DNA of 42,417 nucleotides from JACQSR01 sp042577505. GTDB lineage: Archaea; Nanobdellota; Nanobdellia; Woesearchaeales; JACQSR01. Where the stretch lies: contig JBHPEA010000010.1 in NCBI GenBank assembly GCA_042577505.1, positions 1-42,417 on the forward strand, read 5' to 3'. The notes beneath the pieces were generated by a model. The model was given only the letters and a program-made list of their open reading frames with translations, made no database searches and had not been told where the DNA came from. Within the stretch, counting starts at the first letter, position 1. Each line of letters starts with the position of its first letter. Positions 39,796 to 42,417 of the stretch are shown piece by piece. Position numbers and translations under genes: made by a program.

Positions 39796-40916
39796 TCTGC
39801 AGTAGGGTATTCTTTTACGATGGCTGGAATAAGTCCTAGTTTTTTTATTTTAGTTTTGTTCTTGATTAGTTCTTTTTTTGAAGTTAGGATTCTGACTTTA
39901 TTCTCGTCGATGAATTTGTTTTTTAGATTGATTTTTTTTGATTTTAAAATTTTCAAATATTTTTTCTTGTTTATCTTCTTTATTTTTTCTCTGTAACCAA
40001 AAGATGGTTTGAGTTCAGGAAGATAAATTGCTCCCCTTGTTAAGATTCCTTCATCATCTACTATATCAAAACTGTGTTTTGCATTCTTTGATTCTCGAAG
40101 AACCCTGTTGCTTAGTTGGACTTTGTCTTTTAATTTAGCAGTGCAAGCGTGAACATGTAATTTGTATTTTTTCTTTTCTATGTAGTTGATTAGTTTTATC
40201 CCTAGTTCTATGGATCCTTTTACTGCATAGCTTAATTGGTTTTTTGTTGAATAACCAAGTTTTGATAGTTTGGATTGTTTGTTGTCAGCAACTTCTAATT
40301 CATTTAGGTTCAGAAAGTCTACTTTGTCTTGGATGAAGTCAATTAGTTCTTTTAGTTGCTTTTCCTTCTTTGGAATCAATGGAATTTCTACTCCAATATC
40401 CCATTTGAATTTCTTTGCCAGTCTTAATTTATCCCAATGTTTTTTTGAGTCTAGGTCCAAATGGAATCGAATTTCATCTAATCCTGAATTATGAAGTTTT
40501 TTTAGGGTAGATTCTGTGATTAGGTCTAGGGAAGTGTATAAGTGAATGTGGAAATTCTTTCCAAATTTTTTCTTTAGTTTTCTTATTGTAAAACAAGTTC
40601 TCCAAAGCTTTGTTAAAGGATCTCCCCCAGTTAATCCAGCTCCTTTTGCATCCATTAATTCTGCTTCTTTGTAGATGTCTCTGATGTTTTTTACACTCCT
40701 TTCATTAGCGAAGATAACATCTTTTTGGTATTTTTGATCAGAAACAGGACAAAAATAACAGTTTCTAGGACATAATCCAGTTACAAATAGCACTAATTTC
40801 TCTCCTTTGATGCATAATTGGCATCCTTTTGGGAGTTTTTTTAGATTGTAAGAGTAAAATTTGTTCTTCTTTACCATTTTCAGAAATTTTAGATTGAATT
40901 TTTTAAATATTGGCAT
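39765..40916 (-). CDS. Radical SAM protein, uncharacterised archaeal type
   Basis: The 383-residue protein has the radical SAM cluster motif C49-x3-C53-x2-C56 (C-P-R-N-C-Y-F-C) and the SAM-binding G-G-D-P (97-100) in a TIM barrel. Two further cysteines (C32, C35 in G-C-Q-L-C) precede it and may hold a metal or second cluster. A basic tail region with few motifs follows the barrel. I recall the arrangement from an uncharacterised archaeal group related to pyruvate formate-lyase activating enzymes (COG2108 type). The ATG at 40916 lies 25 bases after a TATA box on this strand, so it is leaderless; an ATG 39 bases in is a less likely start. Confidence 0.88.
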   Translation of the reverse strand: MPIFKKFNLKFLKMVKKNKFYSYNLKKLPKGCQLCIKGEKLVLFVTGLCPRNCYFCPVSDQKYQKDVIFANERSVKNIRDIYKEAELMDAKGAGLTGGDPLTKLWRTCFTIRKLKKKFGKNFHIHLYTSLDLITESTLKKLHNSGLDEIRFHLDLDSKKHWDKLRLAKKFKWDIGVEIPLIPKKEKQLKELIDFIQDKVDFLNLNELEVADNKQSKLSKLGYSTKNQLSYAVKGSIELGIKLINYIEKKKYKLHVHACTAKLKDKVQLSNRVLRESKNAKHSFDIVDDEGILTRGAIYLPELKPSFGYREKIKKINKKKYLKILKSKKINLKNKFIDENKVRILTSKKELIKNKTKIKKLGLIPAIVKEYPTADQFEVEVEFV

Positions 40917-40933
40917 AATTCTAAATAGAAATA

Positions 40934-40941
40934 TTTATATA
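40934..40941. promoter_or_regulatory. Bidirectional TATA box
   Basis: TTTATATA reads as TATATAAA on the other strand. It is 18-25 bases before the ATG of the radical SAM gene (40916, minus strand) and 23-30 bases before the ATG of a 15-codon frame at 40964 on the plus strand, so it can serve transcription both ways. Confidence 0.55.
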
Positions 40942-40963
40942 CCCCAATATCATTCTTTTTCTT

Positions 40964-41011
40964 ATGGCAGACACGGTTAAGGTTAGGATGTGTACCATTT
41001 CTACTATTTAG
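40964..41011 (+). CDS. Possible 15-residue leader peptide
   Basis: ATG at 40964 opens M-A-D-T-V-K-V-R-M-C-T-I-S-T-I then a stop. Its spacing from the TATA box suits a leaderless transcript. It may be a leader peptide, the 5' end of a small RNA, or chance. It is included because it lies at the expected transcription start ahead of the better-supported small gene. Confidence 0.3.
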   Translation: MADTVKVRMCTISTI

Positions 41012-41080
41012 TAGTCTGCTCATTGTTTAACATTCATCTCTTGATGCTTGAAATAAATACATAATATACGGAGGTAAAAA

Positions 41081-41161
41081 ATGAAAAAAGAAAAAGGATT
41101 CCTGGAAACACTGGAATTGGTTGACTTAGATAGTCCTAACCACGAATGGGTTAGCAAATGA
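41081..41161 (+). CDS. Small protein of 26 residues with strong ribosome binding site
   Basis: The frame from 41081 to 41161 encodes M-K-K-E-K-G-F-L-E-T-L-E-L-V-D-L-D-S-P and ends N-H-E-W-V-S-K. A full GGAGGT Shine-Dalgarno sequence lies at 41070-41075, five bases before the ATG, one of the best in the window. The peptide has no hydrophobic segment. It lies in the 288-base spacer between the radical SAM gene and gatD, and no longer gene covers it. I do not recognise it; a substrate peptide, leader or toxin are only possibilities. Confidence 0.5.
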   Translation: MKKEKGFLETLELVDLDSPNHEWVSK

Positions 41162-41174
41162 GTCTTCCAAAAAC

Positions 41175-41184
41175 TTTATATAAA
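41175..41184 (+). promoter_or_regulatory. TATA box of gatD
   Basis: TTTATATAAA lies 30 bases before the ATG at 41205, so transcription would begin within a few bases of the start codon. This supports 41205 over the in-frame ATG at 41190. Confidence 0.65.
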
Positions 41185-41204
41185 CCAGAATGTGGCATTA
41201 TATC

Positions 41205-42417
41205 ATGCCCGATCCAGGTAGTAAGGTGTCTATTGAGACAAGTAATGAAGTCGTTGAAGGGGTTCTCATGCCAAGTGAGGGCAACTCGACAGTCATTAAA
41301 TTAGATAATGGTTATAATATTGGTATTTCTAAAAAAAATATAAAGAAAATCTCTGTTCTTAAGAAACCTCAAAAAGTAGCTGAGTCTAAAGGTAAACAAG
41401 TTCCATTTAGTAAGAATAAGAAGAGAATTACGATATTGCATACTGGTGGTACAGTGGCTTCCAAAGTAGATTATTCTACAGGCGCAGTTGTATCTAGGTT
41501 TACACCTGAAGAATTGATTGCTTTGTTTCCAGAATTGAAAGAAATTGCTAATATTGATTCTAAATTAATTGCACAGATGTGGAGCGAGGATGCTAGGTTT
41601 ATTCATTATCAAGATATGTGTAAAGCTATTGAATCGGAAATAAAAAAAGGAGTCGATGGAATTATTTTGACAAGTGGTACCGATACAATGGCCTATACTT
41701 CTGCAGCGTTAGCGTTTATGTGTGATGTTCAGATACCTATTTTAGTTGTAGGTGCTCAAAGATCTTCTGATAGAGGGAGTTCTGATGCTGGAGTCAATTT
41801 AATTTGTGCTGCTGAGTTTATTGCAAAAACTGATTTTGTTGGTGTTGCTATTTGTATGCATGACAGTATGGATGACAATGATTGTGTAATCTTACCTGCA
41901 ACAAAAACTCGAAAGTTACATACTTCAAGGAGAGATGCTTTTAGAGCTGTGAATGATACTCCTATTGCTAAGGTTGATTTTGAGAGTCGTAAAGTTGAGT
42001 TCTTCAAGGATTATACTAAGAAGTCCAATAATTCAAGTGTGTTTAAGACTAAGATGGAAGATAAGGTTGGCTTGATTAAATTACATACAAATATGCACAA
42101 GGAACAGTTCGAAGTTTTCAAAGGATACAAGGGATTAGTTATAGAGGGTACTGGATTAGGACAGGCTCCGATTAACATTAAAGAACACGTTCCGATTTTT
42201 AATGTGATTAGGGATTTGATAAAAAATGGAACAGTCGTAGTTATGACGTCTCAATGTATTTATGGACGAGTGCACGCTCATGTTTATTCTCCTGCTGTTA
42301 AGTTGAATGAAGCAGGAGTTATTTATGGAGAGGATATGTTGCCGGAAACTGCTTTTATTAAATTAGCATGGTTGCTTGGTAACTATAAAAAAGATGAAGT
42401 TAGATCTATGGTTACTC
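41205..42417 (+). CDS. gatD: Glutamyl-tRNA(Gln) amidotransferase subunit D, 3' end cut off
   Basis: GatD is the asparaginase-like subunit that releases ammonia from glutamine for conversion of Glu-tRNA(Gln) to Gln-tRNA(Gln) by archaeal GatDE. About 404 codons are present and the frame runs off the window. An N-terminal beta-barrel part (1-60) leads to the amidase domain with L-H-T-G-G-T-V-A-S (first catalytic threonine), T-S-G-T-D-T-M-A-Y-T (second Thr and Asp) and later V-V-V-M-T-S-Q-C. The N-terminal extension separates GatD from plain asparaginases. GatE would be expected downstream. Confidence 0.93.
   Translation, partial: MPDPGSKVSIETSNEVVEGVLMPSEGNSTVIKLDNGYNIGISKKNIKKISVLKKPQKVAESKGKQVPFSKNKKRITILHTGGTVASKVDYSTGAVVSRFTPEELIALFPELKEIANIDSKLIAQMWSEDARFIHYQDMCKAIESEIKKGVDGIILTSGTDTMAYTSAALAFMCDVQIPILVVGAQRSSDRGSSDAGVNLICAAEFIAKTDFVGVAICMHDSMDDNDCVILPATKTRKLHTSRRDAFRAVNDTPIAKVDFESRKVEFFKDYTKKSNNSSVFKTKMEDKVGLIKLHTNMHKEQFEVFKGYKGLVIEGTGLGQAPINIKEHVPIFNVIRDLIKNGTVVVMTSQCIYGRVHAHVYSPAVKLNEAGVIYGEDMLPETAFIKLAWLLGNYKKDEVRSMVT

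Noticed and set aside
40917..41204. tRNA or large structured RNA in the longest spacer
   Set aside because: I saw no acceptor stem/CCA pattern, T-loop GTTCRA motif or other known RNA landmark; the spacer is better explained by two tiny frames and promoters.

Overview
The window looks like archaeal chromosome. TATA boxes of the TTTAWATA type sit about 25-30 nt before many start codons, often with little or no leader, while genes inside operons start after GGTG-type ribosome binding sites. The gene content is also archaeal: Cdc48 with two AAA domains, pantoate kinase with phosphopantothenate synthetase, a GatD-type amidotransferase, class III signal peptide pilins and a single-domain KaiC-like ATPase. 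AT-rich DNA, a bacterial-type RsuA/RluB pseudouridine synthase and a large cysteine-rich surface protein with a GCSCEQI-type tail suggest a DPANN lineage of the Woesearchaeota/Pacearchaeota kind. That placement is an inference; no rRNA gene is present to confirm it.

Layout. (1) 1-1063: two lineage-type hypothetical proteins. (2) 1104-8037: a TatD nuclease and four CoA biosynthesis genes (panB, coaBC, pantoate kinase, phosphopantothenate synthetase), with a secreted beta-propeller protein on the opposite strand and a SerB-like HAD phosphatase. (3) 8075-13634: a leftward copper/dithiol island: a membrane winged-helix protein with a Cys/His/Met outer loop, a DsbA-like protein, a thioredoxin-like lipoprotein, a small HMA chaperone, an HMA-TauE/SafE-cupredoxin fusion with a Gly/Cys tail, and CopA. 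Three palindromes lie in front of the operon. (4) 13772-16513: a small conserved protein and Cdc48.

(5) 16672-31320: a type IV pilus/surface region. Leftward are a KaiC-like ATPase, two separate F-type membrane platform proteins, the secretion ATPase and a membrane winged-helix protein. Rightward are five overlapping pilin-like genes, one carrying a von Willebrand A domain. They are followed by a 1418-residue beta-helix surface protein and a further pilin. (6) 31300-36166: RsuA-type enzyme, three small Ala/Gly-rich proteins that look like diverged paralogues, and a convergent set of three genes (hypothetical, CBS, coiled-coil membrane protein). (7) 36201-39795: serine synthesis (SerC-like, SerA) with a divergent ACT-domain protein that may be its regulator. 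(8) 39765-42417: a radical SAM protein, a 288-base spacer with two tiny ORFs, and the start of gatD, cut by the window end.

The best candidates for something undescribed are the three-paralogue cassette at 32094-33289, the copper island with its possible membrane-bound metal sensor, the pilus with a VWA-tipped minor pilin, and the tiny-ORF transcript at 40964-41161.
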